A stretch of DNA of 64,000 nt from Corynebacterium renale. Lineage in GTDB: Bacteria; Actinomycetota; Actinomycetes; Mycobacteriales; Mycobacteriaceae. The notes beneath the pieces are model-generated. The model made no database searches, was not told where the DNA came from, and saw only the letters and a program-made list of their open reading frames with translations. The position numbers and the translations under genes were made by a program. Location: positions 682,001 through 746,000 of the forward strand of contig NZ_PDJF01000001.1 in the NCBI RefSeq assembly GCF_002563965.1, written 5' to 3'. Below, one piece after another: positions 1-9,073 of the stretch; positions within the stretch are counted from its first letter, which is position 1; every line of letters begins with the position of its first letter.

Positions 1-716
1 CCACCACGTGGGGAACCGGTGAAGGCCCACAGGGTAGGAGCAACCATCTGCGCCGCGAAGGTGTACATCATCGGCTGGACGTAGAGGTCCTTACGAGGAG
101 CCGTGGTACCGGCCTTACGGGAGAAGTACAGGTAGAAGGAGTAGCAGATACCGGAGGTCAGACCCAGGATGGTACCCAGGGTTGCGGTCTTGATGCCAAG
201 AATCTCTTCTGGGCCAGTCGACGCCTCAGCAGGCTCGAAGACACCACCGGTCAACAGAACACCGACGACCATGATTGGCACGAGAATGAGGAAGACCTTA
301 GGAATCTTGTACTTGTCGAAGATCGCGGTCAGCATAGGCACAACGATGACCTGCAGGTTCAGCAGAATCGCCGCAATACCGGCGCCGACATAGAAAATGG
401 AGTAGTTCCAGCAGGTGAAGTCAACACCAAGGAACAGACCCGCGACGACAGAGTAAGTAATGCCCTTCTTAGGAAGTGCGCCCTTACGCTTGATCTCCCA
501 AATACCGAATGGGAGCAAGCAGAGGAAACCGATGGAAACACGGAGGAAGGCCTGCGTTGCAGGGTCCATGTTGGTCGCCTTCACCCAGATTGGAGTGAAA
601 GCCAGCATGGCAGTACCGAGCGCAATGATCAGCACAGCCTTCCCGTGCCCTACCGGCTTAACCGGCAGGTAATTGCTGGAGGAGGTGCCTACCGCACCTG
701 GAGTTGTCTTATTCAC
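1..716 (-). CDS. EamA/DMT-family transporter, C-terminus beyond window
   Basis: This is the N-terminal 238 or so residues of a multi-pass membrane protein; the C-terminus lies outside the window. Reading on the minus strand from GTG at 716 gives hydrophobic helices such as AVLIIALGTAMLAFTPIWVK and VFLILVPIMVVGVLLTGGVF. Short loops and the spacing of helices match the drug/metabolite transporter (EamA) fold, which usually has ten helices in two repeats; about six are visible. The likely role is export of a small metabolite across the cytoplasmic membrane, but the substrate cannot be read. An in-frame stop (TAA) lies 11 codons upstream of the GTG, which limits the start choice. No strong ribosome binding site is visible. 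Confidence 0.75.
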   Translation of the reverse strand, partial: MNKTTPGAVGTSSSNYLPVKPVGHGKAVLIIALGTAMLAFTPIWVKATNMDPATQAFLRVSIGFLCLLPFGIWEIKRKGALPKKGITYSVVAGLFLGVDFTCWNYSIFYVGAGIAAILLNLQVIVVPMLTAIFDKYKIPKVFLILVPIMVVGVLLTGGVFEPAEASTGPEEILGIKTATLGTILGLTSGICYSFYLYFSRKAGTTAPRKDLYVQPMMYTFAAQMVAPTLWAFTGSPRG

Positions 717-1408
717 AGAGTGAACCGTAACAGATGGATTTACCGATTAGTACTATTTATGTTTATTTGGGTAGACCAATAGGCATACTGTTTTCTGACC
801 TGCAAAACCATACGGTGTTTCTATTGATTGACCACTAATGGCTCACCCCCTTTTGGGGGTACTATATGGGTAAAAGATATATTCAATCATACATTTCTCT
901 ATCAAATGATTAATGGATTGAGGGCGGGAAAGTTGGGAAAATTCTGGGAGCCCCGACCACGCGATTTAGTGGACATCTACGCAAAATACACAGACCACTC
1001 CACATTGTTCCCAGAAAACTGACAGCACCACCCGGGGTTAAAAAACCACACAAATATGCCACTTCGGTGTGGAAGCAAAAAGTCGGGAACTCGTGCGCGT
1101 TGGACGCCTCCTGGAATGCTGTTCGGATTCGGGATGGCGCTACGGCAAGGAGCCGCGGGATACATTCGTCTACGTAAATGTCGGGTGCGGTGCCGAGGGC
1201 GGATTATGTAGAGAAAGCGTGCATCTCCGATCCGGCAAGACTCCGCCTAGCGGGCCCAAAATAGGTATCCGTTATTCGCTGTGACCTATAAACAAATCGC
1301 ATTCGCGCGTACCAGCCCAGCAACGAAGAGCTGCAATCACAAATCTTCAGTATTCGTGGTGCCCGTTGCCCCTACTGCGCACCCTCGGGGGAACATGGGC
1401 TTGGGAAT

Positions 1409-1495
1409 GATATGAAAAAGACATTTTGCGAGCACCTGGGAAAATTCGCCTGGGGGTTTAACAAAGCTTAACTGGCAGAATGTCTTTTTCGTATC
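1409..1495 (+). repeat. dispersed 87-bp hairpin repeat, family A copy 1
   Basis: The element begins GATATGAAAAAGACATT and ends AATGTCTTTTTCGTATC, an inverted repeat of 17 bp with one mismatch. The interior contains CTGGGGGTTTAA and TTAACTGGCAG, shared with copy 3 at 55102-55188. Copy 2, in the opposite orientation, is at 19974-20060. All three cores are exactly 87 bp. Similarity continues beyond the core on the right (CACGCGGCGCAAT) and, with copy 3, about 45 bp to the left. Confidence 0.85.
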
Positions 1496-1608
1496 ACGCG
1501 GCGCAATTGGCGCGCAGACGAGACGCGCCTGCGTCACGGGCAACCCGAAAAGGAAACCCCGCGCACCCACAGCCCCAACCACCCCCACACCCCCACAGCG
1601 AAAACAAA

Positions 1609-1638
1609 ACCGGCCACCTTATATATAAGGTGGCCGGT
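1609..1638 (-). terminator. intrinsic terminator of tRNA-Leu
   Basis: A near-perfect palindrome (ACCGGCCACCTTAT with its complement) is followed on the minus strand by TTTGTTTT. It starts 7 bases after the 3' end of the tRNA-Leu gene. Confidence 0.85.
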
Positions 1639-1645
1639 CATATTG

Positions 1646-1729
1646 TGCCCGGGGGGGGACTTGAACCCCCACGTCCTTGCGGACACTGGCACCTGAAGCC
1701 AGCGCGTCTGCCAATTCCGCCACCCGGGC
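1646..1729 (-). tRNA. tRNA-Leu (anticodon CAG)
   Basis: Minus-strand sequence folds as a class II tRNA of 84 nt. The acceptor stem GCCCGGG pairs with CCCGGGC followed by discriminator A. The anticodon stem CTGGC/GCCAG encloses the loop TTCAGGT, giving anticodon CAG, which reads CUG leucine codons. A variable arm (TGTCCGCAAGGACG) and T-arm GGGGGTTCAAGTCCCCC are visible. CCA is not encoded. A terminator follows directly. Confidence 0.95.
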
Positions 1730-1945
1730 GGGCAGCTCCTAAGATATTACTCATATTGACAGAAACCTACAAACCCGCACTACACAGCCCCAATGCCCGT
1801 GCCGCAAGCACACTGAACAGCCCGAAAAAGAACGATTACCTCTGGTTCAGATAGGGTTTAGGGCCTTGTGCGCTCTATACTGGGCTGCAATCACGTGCCC
1901 GCCAGGCACGCTTACGTGTTTAAGGATAAGAAAGGAGGCCCTGCG

Positions 1946-2848
1946 ATGTCGTTGATGGGTCGTTTGGCTAAGTTCGACAGTTCTTTGCAGCGGGGTCTTG
2001 ATAATGCTTTCGCGTTGGTGTTTGGCGGCAAGGTTGTGCCTGCGGAGATTGAGGAAGCCCTCAAGCAGGAGATGGACGATAATGCGTTTACCGCCACCTC
2101 CACCGCCGCGTTCTCGGATGGGAACGCGGCGGATACGTTCACGCAGGTGCCGAATGTTTTTCACGTGGGCGTCGCGGCCGCGGATTTTGCTTCGTTGCAG
2201 GAGGAGAATCCGCGGTTGCCTGTAGATTTCGCGGATCAGCTGGGGCGTTTTTGTCGCAATCAGGGCTGGGCAGTTGCTGGGCCGGTGGTTGTGGTGATCG
2301 CTGAGGAGTCTGGTTTGCGGTCGGGTCAGTTGCGGGTGTCGTCGTTTAGCAATGAGCGACCGCAGGATTCGAGTGGTTTTGAGGCCTTGGCCCAGTTTGA
2401 GGCCCAGGCTGGTACGCAGGCGGACGCCGAAGTTGAACTTTCTGAGGAGGATTCCGTGGATACCAATGCACCGTCGACAGAGTTTATTGCCGTGCCGAAT
2501 CCGGCGCAGGAGCAGTCTGAGAAGCCGGAGCCGCAGGTGTCTGAGCCCGTCGTGACGCTGCTTTTGCAGGATGGTTCGTCGCGGACGTATGTGGTCAAGG
2601 ATGGGTCGAACATTATTGGCCGTGCTACGGATGCGGATTTCCGCCTGCCGGATACGGGTGTGTCGCGTCAGCATGCGGAGATTACGTGGAATGGGCAGGA
2701 TGCGGTGCTCGTTGATTTGCAGTCGACGAATGGCACCACGGTCAATGACACTCCGATTGAGAATTGGTTGCTTGCCGACGGCGACGTCATCACCATCGGC
2801 CATTCGCACATAGAGGTTCGTATCACCACCGCACCCGTCGGTGTGTAA
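1946..2848 (+). CDS. fhaA: FhaA, DUF3662 plus FHA domain protein
   Basis: First gene of the kinase/cell-wall operon, about 300 residues. The start ATG at 1946 follows a strong AAGGAGG; a longer frame upstream lacks such a site. Residues 1-120 match the FhaA N-terminal domain (DUF3662; MSLMGRLAKFDSSLQRGLDN). An acidic, low-complexity linker follows, then a C-terminal FHA domain of about 95 residues with the phosphothreonine-binding signature GR-SRQHAEI-STNGT. In mycobacteria FhaA binds the phosphorylated pseudokinase domain of MurJ (MviN) and restrains peptidoglycan synthesis; a MurJ with such a domain is encoded at 55.4-58.9 kb here, so the same circuit is likely. The role in this organism is inferred. 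Confidence 0.93.
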   Translation: MSLMGRLAKFDSSLQRGLDNAFALVFGGKVVPAEIEEALKQEMDDNAFTATSTAAFSDGNAADTFTQVPNVFHVGVAAADFASLQEENPRLPVDFADQLGRFCRNQGWAVAGPVVVVIAEESGLRSGQLRVSSFSNERPQDSSGFEALAQFEAQAGTQADAEVELSEEDSVDTNAPSTEFIAVPNPAQEQSEKPEPQVSEPVVTLLLQDGSSRTYVVKDGSNIIGRATDADFRLPDTGVSRQHAEITWNGQDAVLVDLQSTNGTTVNDTPIENWLLADGDVITIGHSHIEVRITTAPVGV

Positions 2849-2877
2849 AGCCCGTATATAAGGAAAGAGGAAAACCT

Positions 2878-3339
2878 GTGGACGGTCTTGTTGTTACCGG
2901 CATCCGGGTAGGCATCCTTGTGGTGCTGTGGCTCTTCGTGCTGCTTGCCTTGCGGGCGATGAAAAAGGATGTGGCGCCGAAGGCGTACGCGGGCCGTGGG
3001 CCTGCGCGCGGGGTTCCTGGCCCGGGTCCGAGTGCGCCGAAGCGTGCTCCGGTGACTCGGATGACTGTGGTTGATGGGCCGCTGCGTGGTTCGCACATGG
3101 ATATTTCCGGTATGGGTGCGGTGACGATTGGCCGTAGTCAGGACTGTGATTTCGTGTTGGGTGACGATTTCTCCTCGGCTCGGCACGCGCGTCTTTTCCG
3201 GCGCGGCTCGGATTGGTTTGTGGAGGATTTGGATTCGCGTAATGGCACGTCGGTGGGCGGTGTTCGCATTGACCAGCCGGAGCGTGTGGGCGTGGGTTCG
3301 GATATCCGCATGGGCCGTTCCACGGTAAGGCTGGTGTAG
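2878..3339 (+). CDS. fhaB: FhaB/FipA, membrane-anchored FHA protein
   Basis: A protein of 153 residues with one N-terminal membrane segment (GIRVGILVVLWLFVLLALRA) and a C-terminal FHA domain (TIGRSQDCDFVLGDDFSSAR then SRNGTSVGG). The GTG at 2878 follows AGGAAAGAGG; an in-frame ATG farther upstream lies inside fhaA and has no site. In mycobacteria the homologue (FipA) is phosphorylated by the Pkn kinases and links FtsZ to FtsQ at division. Within the FHA core the usual SxxH reads SSARHAR, so the Ser, Arg and His are retained. It ends 3 bases before pstP, as expected for one transcript. Confidence 0.9.
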   Translation: MDGLVVTGIRVGILVVLWLFVLLALRAMKKDVAPKAYAGRGPARGVPGPGPSAPKRAPVTRMTVVDGPLRGSHMDISGMGAVTIGRSQDCDFVLGDDFSSARHARLFRRGSDWFVEDLDSRNGTSVGGVRIDQPERVGVGSDIRMGRSTVRLV

Positions 3340-3342
3340 GTC

Positions 3343-4704
3343 ATGGCTTTGCGTTTCGATTACACCACCGCCTCCGACCAGGGCTTAGTGCGCGGTAATA
3401 ATGAGGATTCGGCCTACGCGGGCCCGAATCTTCTCGCGCTCGCGGATGGGATGGGTGGCCACGCCGCCGGCGAGGTGGCCTCCCAGCTCATGATCACGCA
3501 CCTGGAGGTGTTGGACGCCGACCCAGGCGATAACGACATGCTCGCGCTCCTGGGCGCGGCTGCTGATGACGCGAATGCGTCGATTGCCGCGGCCGTAACG
3601 GACCACCCTGAGCGGGAGGGCATGGGCACCACGCTTACCGCGATTATGTTCAACGGGAAGCACCTGGCTATCTGCCACGTCGGCGATTCCCGCGGGTACC
3701 GCCTCCGCGACGGCAAGCTGGAGCAGATTACTGTCGACGACACCTACGTCCAGTCCCTCGTCGAGTCCGGGCAGTTGGACCCCCAGGACGTGTCCACGCA
3801 CCCGAAGCGTTCCCTGATTTTGAAGGCGTACACGGGCATGCCCGTCGAACCCGGCCTCTGGACCCTAGACGCCCAGCCAGGTGACCGCCTCCTCTTGTGC
3901 TCGGATGGTCTTTCGGACCCGGTCACGCACGAGACTATCGAGTCCACCCTGGCCGGAGGCACCCCGGAGGAGGCCGCGCAGCGGCTAATCGCCCTGGCGT
4001 TGCGTTCGGGCGGGCCGGACAACATTACTGTGGTCATCGCGGACGTCGTGGAGGATTCCGCGCCGCACCGCGAGCTGCCCACGAAGCCGGCGACCTCGGG
4101 CGCACTGCTCGGGGAGCAGGAGTCCACGCACCCGGACACCGCCGCCGGGCGCGCCGCAGCTTTGCGACGCCAACCCCAGGTCATTCCACCCGCCCCCACC
4201 GAAGAGGACGTGCCCGACGACTCCGACGAGGAGGGCGAAACAGGTTCGAAGGCATGGAAATGGGTCGGAATTATTAGCCTGCTCGTAGTCCTTATCGCCG
4301 CGATTGGTGGCGGCTGGTGGGCTTATACCGCTGGCCAAGATAGGTATTACGTGGACGTCGATACGCAAGACCGGATCGTGGTCGAGCGCGGTTTCGATTT
4401 CTCCGCGTTCGGGCGTGACCTGCATTCGACGTACCAATACGCGTGCATCGGCAAGGATGGTTCCCTGCGGATGGTCGAAAGTGACGCCGAATCCTGCCAG
4501 TACTTCTCCGTGAAGGACGTGCCACCTGCCGTGCGCGGCTCGATTACCGCGACACCGGCCGGCAGCTACGAGGACGCCACCGCGCACCTGCGCACGCTTG
4601 CCGACGAAGCCCTGCCCGTCTGCGTCACCCGTGAAAAAGCGGGCGCGGACTCGGGCAGCAAGGATCTTTCGGATCCGGGCGTGAACTGCCGGGAGGTGAA
4701 GTAA
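3343..4704 (+). CDS. pstP: PP2C-type Ser/Thr protein phosphatase PstP
   Basis: 453 residues. The catalytic PPM domain (about 1-235) shows the metal-binding motifs in order: RGNNEDSAY, ADGMGGHAAGE, HVGDSRGYRLRDG, LLLCSDGLSDPV and GGPDNITVV. An acidic juxtamembrane linker is followed by a single membrane segment (WVGIISLLVVLIAAIGGGWW, about residues 305-327) and an extracytoplasmic tail of about 125 residues with three or more cysteines. It is the known antagonist of PknA and PknB, reversing their phosphorylation of cell-wall and division proteins. Its TAA shares its last base with the ATG of rodA, which indicates translational coupling. Confidence 0.95.
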   Translation: MALRFDYTTASDQGLVRGNNEDSAYAGPNLLALADGMGGHAAGEVASQLMITHLEVLDADPGDNDMLALLGAAADDANASIAAAVTDHPEREGMGTTLTAIMFNGKHLAICHVGDSRGYRLRDGKLEQITVDDTYVQSLVESGQLDPQDVSTHPKRSLILKAYTGMPVEPGLWTLDAQPGDRLLLCSDGLSDPVTHETIESTLAGGTPEEAAQRLIALALRSGGPDNITVVIADVVEDSAPHRELPTKPATSGALLGEQESTHPDTAAGRAAALRRQPQVIPPAPTEEDVPDDSDEEGETGSKAWKWVGIISLLVVLIAAIGGGWWAYTAGQDRYYVDVDTQDRIVVERGFDFSAFGRDLHSTYQYACIGKDGSLRMVESDAESCQYFSVKDVPPAVRGSITATPAGSYEDATAHLRTLADEALPVCVTREKAGADSGSKDLSDPGVNCREVK

Positions 4705-6131
4705 TGTCGCGTATTTTTGGACGCAAGCGCGAGATGGGCTTGCTCATCGTGGCGGCCATCGTGGTGTCGCTGATGCTAGTCAGCCTGGAATTATCCCAGG
4801 GTAATGCGCTGACCTCGGACATCCTGTGGCTGATTGGCGGGTTCATCCTAGTCTTCACGATCGCGCACCTGGCGCTGTGTTTCTTGGCGGAGCACGCCGA
4901 CCAGATCCTGCTGCCGGTGACGGCGCTGCTCAACGGCATCGGGCTGGTGATTATTTACCGCATCGACATTGCCCGCGACAGTAGCCTGGCTAACCGGCAG
5001 GTCATGTGGACGCTCGTTGGTGTGGTCCTCTTCTGCGGTGTGCTCGCTATTGTGCGTGACCACCGCACACTTTCGCGGTATTCGTACGTGCTGGGCCTAG
5101 CGGGGCTTATTCTGCTGGCCCTGCCCTTGGTGTGGCCGCAGCCCACCGAATCGGATGCGCGCATCTGGATCAGCATCGGCCCATTTTCGGTGCAGCCGGG
5201 TGAGTTCGCCAAGATCTTGCTCATCATCTTCTTCGCCCAACTCCTGGCAATGAAGCGTTCCCTGTTTACCGTCGCCGGCTACCGATTCCTCAAACTGGAT
5301 TTCCCGCGCCTGCGTGACCTGGCGCCCATCCTCGTGGTGTGGGCTTTCGCCATCTTGATCATGGCGGCATCCAACGACTTCGGGCCCGCACTCCTGCTAT
5401 TCGCCACGGTGCTCGGCATGATGTGGTTGGCCACCAACCGGGCCTCCTGGCTGCTCATCGGTGGCGTGCTCATCGCGATCGGCGCCACCGCTGTGTACTC
5501 GGTCTCCACGAAGATTCAGACGCGCGTGAAGAACGTGTTCAACCCGCTCGACGACTATTACGGAACCGGCCAGCAGCTCTCCAACAGCCTCTTCGGCCTG
5601 TCGTGGGGCGGGCTCACCGGCACGGGCCTAGGCGAGGGTTATCCGCTGACCATCCCGATCGTGTGGTCGGACTTCATCTTGTCCGCCGTGGGCGAAGAAC
5701 TGGGCCTGATTGGTTTGAGCGCTGTCCTCCTGCTCTTCGCACTGTTTGTGACCCGCGGTTTCAAGGCCGCCACCGAGGTCCGCGACACCTACGGCAAACT
5801 CCTGGCCGGCGGGCTTTCCCTGACGCTAGCAATTCAGGTGTTCGTGGTCGTCGGCGGTATTTCCGCCCTGCTGCCCATGACGGGCCTGACCACGCCGTTC
5901 ATGTCGGCCGGTGGCTCCTCCCTCATGGCGAACTACATCCTGCTCGCCCTACTTATCCGGATCTCCAACTCCGCGCGTAAACCAGCCGAAGTCAAGAGCG
6001 CGCCCCCGGTCCCGCAGGCGGAACTTCCCGCAGGTAACGCGGGCGTGGCGTCGTCGGATAGCCCGTATGCGACCTCCCTGTTCCCGGTATTCCCCGGCGA
6101 ACCGGCCCCGAATGAGAAAGGAAAGGCGTAA
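4704..6131 (+). CDS. rodA: SEDS peptidoglycan glycosyltransferase RodA/FtsW
   Basis: 475 residues, highly hydrophobic, with ten or more membrane helices. Family marks include IGPFSVQPGEFAKI, the loop GTGLGEGYPLTIPIVWSDFI and the C-terminal GLTTPFMSAGGSS. SEDS proteins polymerise lipid II and act with a class B penicillin-binding protein, here the next gene pbpA. The position between pstP and pbpA is the conserved place for the RodA-type member rather than the division FtsW of the dcw cluster. The charged proline-rich tail after the last helix is short. Confidence 0.93.
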   Translation: MSRIFGRKREMGLLIVAAIVVSLMLVSLELSQGNALTSDILWLIGGFILVFTIAHLALCFLAEHADQILLPVTALLNGIGLVIIYRIDIARDSSLANRQVMWTLVGVVLFCGVLAIVRDHRTLSRYSYVLGLAGLILLALPLVWPQPTESDARIWISIGPFSVQPGEFAKILLIIFFAQLLAMKRSLFTVAGYRFLKLDFPRLRDLAPILVVWAFAILIMAASNDFGPALLLFATVLGMMWLATNRASWLLIGGVLIAIGATAVYSVSTKIQTRVKNVFNPLDDYYGTGQQLSNSLFGLSWGGLTGTGLGEGYPLTIPIVWSDFILSAVGEELGLIGLSAVLLLFALFVTRGFKAATEVRDTYGKLLAGGLSLTLAIQVFVVVGGISALLPMTGLTTPFMSAGGSSLMANYILLALLIRISNSARKPAEVKSAPPVPQAELPAGNAGVASSDSPYATSLFPVFPGEPAPNEKGKA

Positions 6132-6134
6132 CCC

Positions 6135-7574
6135 ATGAACCGATCAATACGGCTGACCGCCATCTTTTCTCTAGTACTCACCGCGATCCTGCTGATTAAC
6201 CTCACCGTCGTGCAGGTATTCAAGCAGGACGAATACGCGCACAACCAGCTCAATTCGCGCAACTTCTTTGAGATCAAGTCCGTCCCGCGCGGCCAGATCA
6301 CCGCCGGCGGCATGCTGCTGGCCAGCTCCTACAAAGGCGAGGACGATTTCTACCACCGCACCTACGAAGCCAACAACCCGGCGTACAGCAACGTGGTGGG
6401 CTACCTCTCCGACCAGTACGGTGCCTCCGGCATCGAGGCCTCCTATAACGCGGCGCTCTCCGGGCAGGAAGGTTCCACCAAGCAGTGGTTCGAACAGCTC
6501 ACCGGCGGCGAGGCCGTGGGCAACAACGTGGAACTGACCCTGGTTCCCGAAATCCAGCAGGTGGCGTACGACCAGCTGGCCTCCGCCGGCTATGAGGGTT
6601 CCGTGGTGGCGCTGCGCCCGTCGACAGGCGAGGTCCTCGCGATGGCATCAACCCCCGGCTTCGACGCGAATGCGATCGTCAACCCGGAGACCGCCGAGGC
6701 CACCTGGAACCAACTGACCAACGACCCCGCCAACCCGCTGCTCAACCACGCGGCGCAAGACACCTTGCCCCCGGGATCGATCTTCAAGATCATCACCACC
6801 GCCGCGGGCCTGGAGAACAACTACACCCCGGACTCCCAGCTGACCGGCGCCGCCGAGATCACCCTGCCGGGAACCACCCAGACGCTTACGAACTACGCCG
6901 GCCAGGCCTGCGCGGGCGGCGGGCAAGTCAGCCTGCGCACCGCGTTTGCCCTCTCCTGCAACACCGCGTTCGTGGAGATGGGCTTAGACATTGGCGCCGA
7001 CGCTCTGCGCAAAGCCGCCGAGGGCTTCGGCGTAGGCCAAACCTACGACCTGGGCCTGCCGATGGCCCCCGGCGCGCTCGGCGACGTGGCCGACCAGGGT
7101 GCTTTAGGGCAGTCCTCGATCGGGCAGCGCGACGTCACCATGTCGGCCCTGCAAGCTGCGGTGATGGCGGCGACGGTGGCTAACGACGGCAAGCGGATGG
7201 AACCACACGTGGTCTCCAAGATCACCGCCCCCGACCTGACCACGATCCGCACGAATGACGCGAAGGAAGCAGCCCAGGCGGTCTCGCCTGAGATTGCGGC
7301 AACGCTGACGGACCTGATGCGCGATTCGGAGCGCAACACGTACGGCTACCGGGGCGACGACATCGCGTCGAAGACCGGTACGGCGGAGCACGGTGACGGC
7401 TCCGTGGGACCGCATACCTGGTACGTGGCGTTTACTCCCAGTGAGGGCGCTGATGTGGCGGTGGCGGTCGTCGTGAAGAATGGTGGCCACCAGGGTAATT
7501 CTGCAACTGGCGGCTCTGTAGCCTCCCCGATTGGGCGCGCGGTCATTGACGCCGCGCGCGCCGCGTTGAATTAA
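6135..7574 (+). CDS. pbpA: class B penicillin-binding protein, transpeptidase PbpA
   Basis: 479 residues. One N-terminal anchor (IFSLVLTAILLINLTVVQVF) is followed by a short pedestal and the transpeptidase domain. Catalytic motifs are visible: S-x-x-K as PPGSIFKI, S-x-N as SCNTAF and K-T-G as SKTGTAEHG. It cross-links peptidoglycan outside the membrane and would pair with RodA encoded directly upstream. Only three bases separate the two genes. Expression should follow the whole fhaA-pknB operon. Confidence 0.94.
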   Translation: MNRSIRLTAIFSLVLTAILLINLTVVQVFKQDEYAHNQLNSRNFFEIKSVPRGQITAGGMLLASSYKGEDDFYHRTYEANNPAYSNVVGYLSDQYGASGIEASYNAALSGQEGSTKQWFEQLTGGEAVGNNVELTLVPEIQQVAYDQLASAGYEGSVVALRPSTGEVLAMASTPGFDANAIVNPETAEATWNQLTNDPANPLLNHAAQDTLPPGSIFKIITTAAGLENNYTPDSQLTGAAEITLPGTTQTLTNYAGQACAGGGQVSLRTAFALSCNTAFVEMGLDIGADALRKAAEGFGVGQTYDLGLPMAPGALGDVADQGALGQSSIGQRDVTMSALQAAVMAATVANDGKRMEPHVVSKITAPDLTTIRTNDAKEAAQAVSPEIAATLTDLMRDSERNTYGYRGDDIASKTGTAEHGDGSVGPHTWYVAFTPSEGADVAVAVVVKNGGHQGNSATGGSVASPIGRAVIDAARAALN

Positions 7575-7585
7575 GGAGGGTGGAC

Positions 7586-9073
7586 GTGAACGAGAATACG
7601 AATCCCGGCACGGGACGCCACGCGGGCAATAACCCGAACGATGACCGCGCCCGCCTACAGGAGCTCATCGGCCCCGACTACCGCCTGCAGTGGATCGTCG
7701 GGCACGGCGGCATGTCCACGGTATGGCTTGCCGACGACACCGTAAACGACCGCGAAGTGGCCATCAAAGCGTTACGGCCCGAGTACTCCAACAGCCCCGA
7801 ATTCTTAGAACGCTTCCGCAACGAAGCGAACGCGGCGATGGACATCGACTCCCCGAACGTGGTGGCCACCTACGACTACCGGGAAGTGCCCGACCAGTAC
7901 GGGACCACGTTCTGCTTCATCGTCATGGAATTTATTCGCGGCGAATCGCTGGCCGACCTGCTGGCGCGCCGCAGCATCCTGCCGGAAGAAGAGGCCCTGC
8001 AGATCCTGTACCAGGCAGCCTCCGGCCTGGCCGCCATCCACGAAAAGGGCCTGGTCCACCGGGACATTAAGCCCGGCAACCTGATGATCACCCAGAATGG
8101 GGTCATCAAGATTTCGGACTTCGGCATCGCGAAAGCTGCCGCCGCCGTCCCGCTGACGCGCACCGGCATGGTCGTGGGCACCGCCCAATACGTGTCCCCC
8201 GAACAGGCGCAGGGCAAAAACCTGACGTCCGCCTCCGACGTGTACTCGTGGGGCGTCGTGGGCTACGAGATGCTCTCCGGGCACCGCCCGTTCACCGGGG
8301 ACTCTTCGGTATCCGTGGTGCTGGCGCACATCAACCAAGCCCCAGCCGCTTTATCGACGGCCATCTCGGCCGAAACCCGCGAACTGATCAGCATCGCGAT
8401 GCGCAAGGTGCCCGCTGAACGGTTCGCCACCGGCACCGAAGCAGCCGGCGCGACCGCCGAAGTCCTCGGCGGCCAGCGTCCGACGGACCCACGCGGGACC
8501 ACCGGCTCCATGACGGCAGTCCTGGGCCCCGACGCGGATGCGTCCACCGCCATGCTCACGACCGCACGCCCGCAGCCCGCGCCGGCACCACGCCCGGCCC
8601 CTGCTGCGCCGGTGGCTCCGCGGGAGGTGGGACGTCGCGAAGCAACCCCAAAGAAGGGCAACGGCTTCGCCATCGGGCTGGGCATAGCCGTGTTGATCGC
8701 GGCGCTTGGCGCCGGCGGCCTGTGGTGGATGAGCAGCAGCAACTCCAAGCTGGAGCCAGAAACGCCGACCACCACCCAGCAGACCATGGTGGTCACCGAA
8801 ACCGTCACCCCGACCGTGACCACGCAGGCACCGCCACCGACGACGAGCGCCCGCCCCGAGCCGACAACCCCGGAAGTCACCGAAACCGACGAGCCCACGC
8901 TGCGGCCCACCACCCCAGCGACGACCGCCCCCACGCGGGCCAGCACCCCGGCTGAGCAGCCAGAGCTGCCGCCGACCACGCAACAAGCCCCCGAGGCAAC
9001 CACGGCCCCCGCAAACCCCGTGGCCGAACCCGTATTCCCGAACAGCACGCCAGGAGGTGAGCTAGCACAATGA
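7586..9073 (+). CDS. pknA: Ser/Thr protein kinase PknA
   Basis: 495 residues. The Hanks-type kinase domain (about 20-285) has GHGGMSTVWLA, catalytic lysine in EVAIKAL, HRDIKPGNLM and DFGIAKA. A membrane segment (FAIGLGIAVLIAALGAGGLW) is followed by a threonine/proline-rich extracellular tail without a recognised sensor domain, as usual for PknA. GTG at 7586 is preferred over GTG at 7580 because AAGGAGG ends just before 7580, which is too close to serve it. It overlaps pknB by four bases (ATGA). Together with PknB it controls growth and division. Confidence 0.93.
   Translation: MNENTNPGTGRHAGNNPNDDRARLQELIGPDYRLQWIVGHGGMSTVWLADDTVNDREVAIKALRPEYSNSPEFLERFRNEANAAMDIDSPNVVATYDYREVPDQYGTTFCFIVMEFIRGESLADLLARRSILPEEEALQILYQAASGLAAIHEKGLVHRDIKPGNLMITQNGVIKISDFGIAKAAAAVPLTRTGMVVGTAQYVSPEQAQGKNLTSASDVYSWGVVGYEMLSGHRPFTGDSSVSVVLAHINQAPAALSTAISAETRELISIAMRKVPAERFATGTEAAGATAEVLGGQRPTDPRGTTGSMTAVLGPDADASTAMLTTARPQPAPAPRPAPAAPVAPREVGRREATPKKGNGFAIGLGIAVLIAALGAGGLWWMSSSNSKLEPETPTTTQQTMVVTETVTPTVTTQAPPPTTSARPEPTTPEVTETDEPTLRPTTPATTAPTRASTPAEQPELPPTTQQAPEATTAPANPVAEPVFPNSTPGGELAQ

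Larger units (their letters stand above)
717..1645. other. non-coding gap with repeat family A and tRNA terminator
   Basis: About 930 bases between the EamA gene and tRNA-Leu show no convincing gene. The left part is AT-rich near 740-800 and probably holds the promoter of the EamA gene. A small palindrome (CACCCCCTTTTGGGGGTAC, near 845) has no T-run and no clear role. The 87-bp inverted-repeat element (family A, copy 1) lies at 1409-1495, and the tRNA-Leu terminator at 1609-1638. Short open frames here overlap the repeat and have no ribosome binding sites. Confidence 0.6.

Noticed and set aside
843..862. CACCCCCTTTTGGGGGTAC hairpin as a terminator
   Set aside because: No T-run on either strand and no gene end nearby.
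1337..1588. Small frames across the family A repeats encoding a shared RDTKKTF peptide (also near 19.9 and 55.2 kb)
   Set aside because: The shared peptide follows from shared DNA. None has a ribosome binding site, the frames differ in length and flanks, and the palindrome explains the conservation better.
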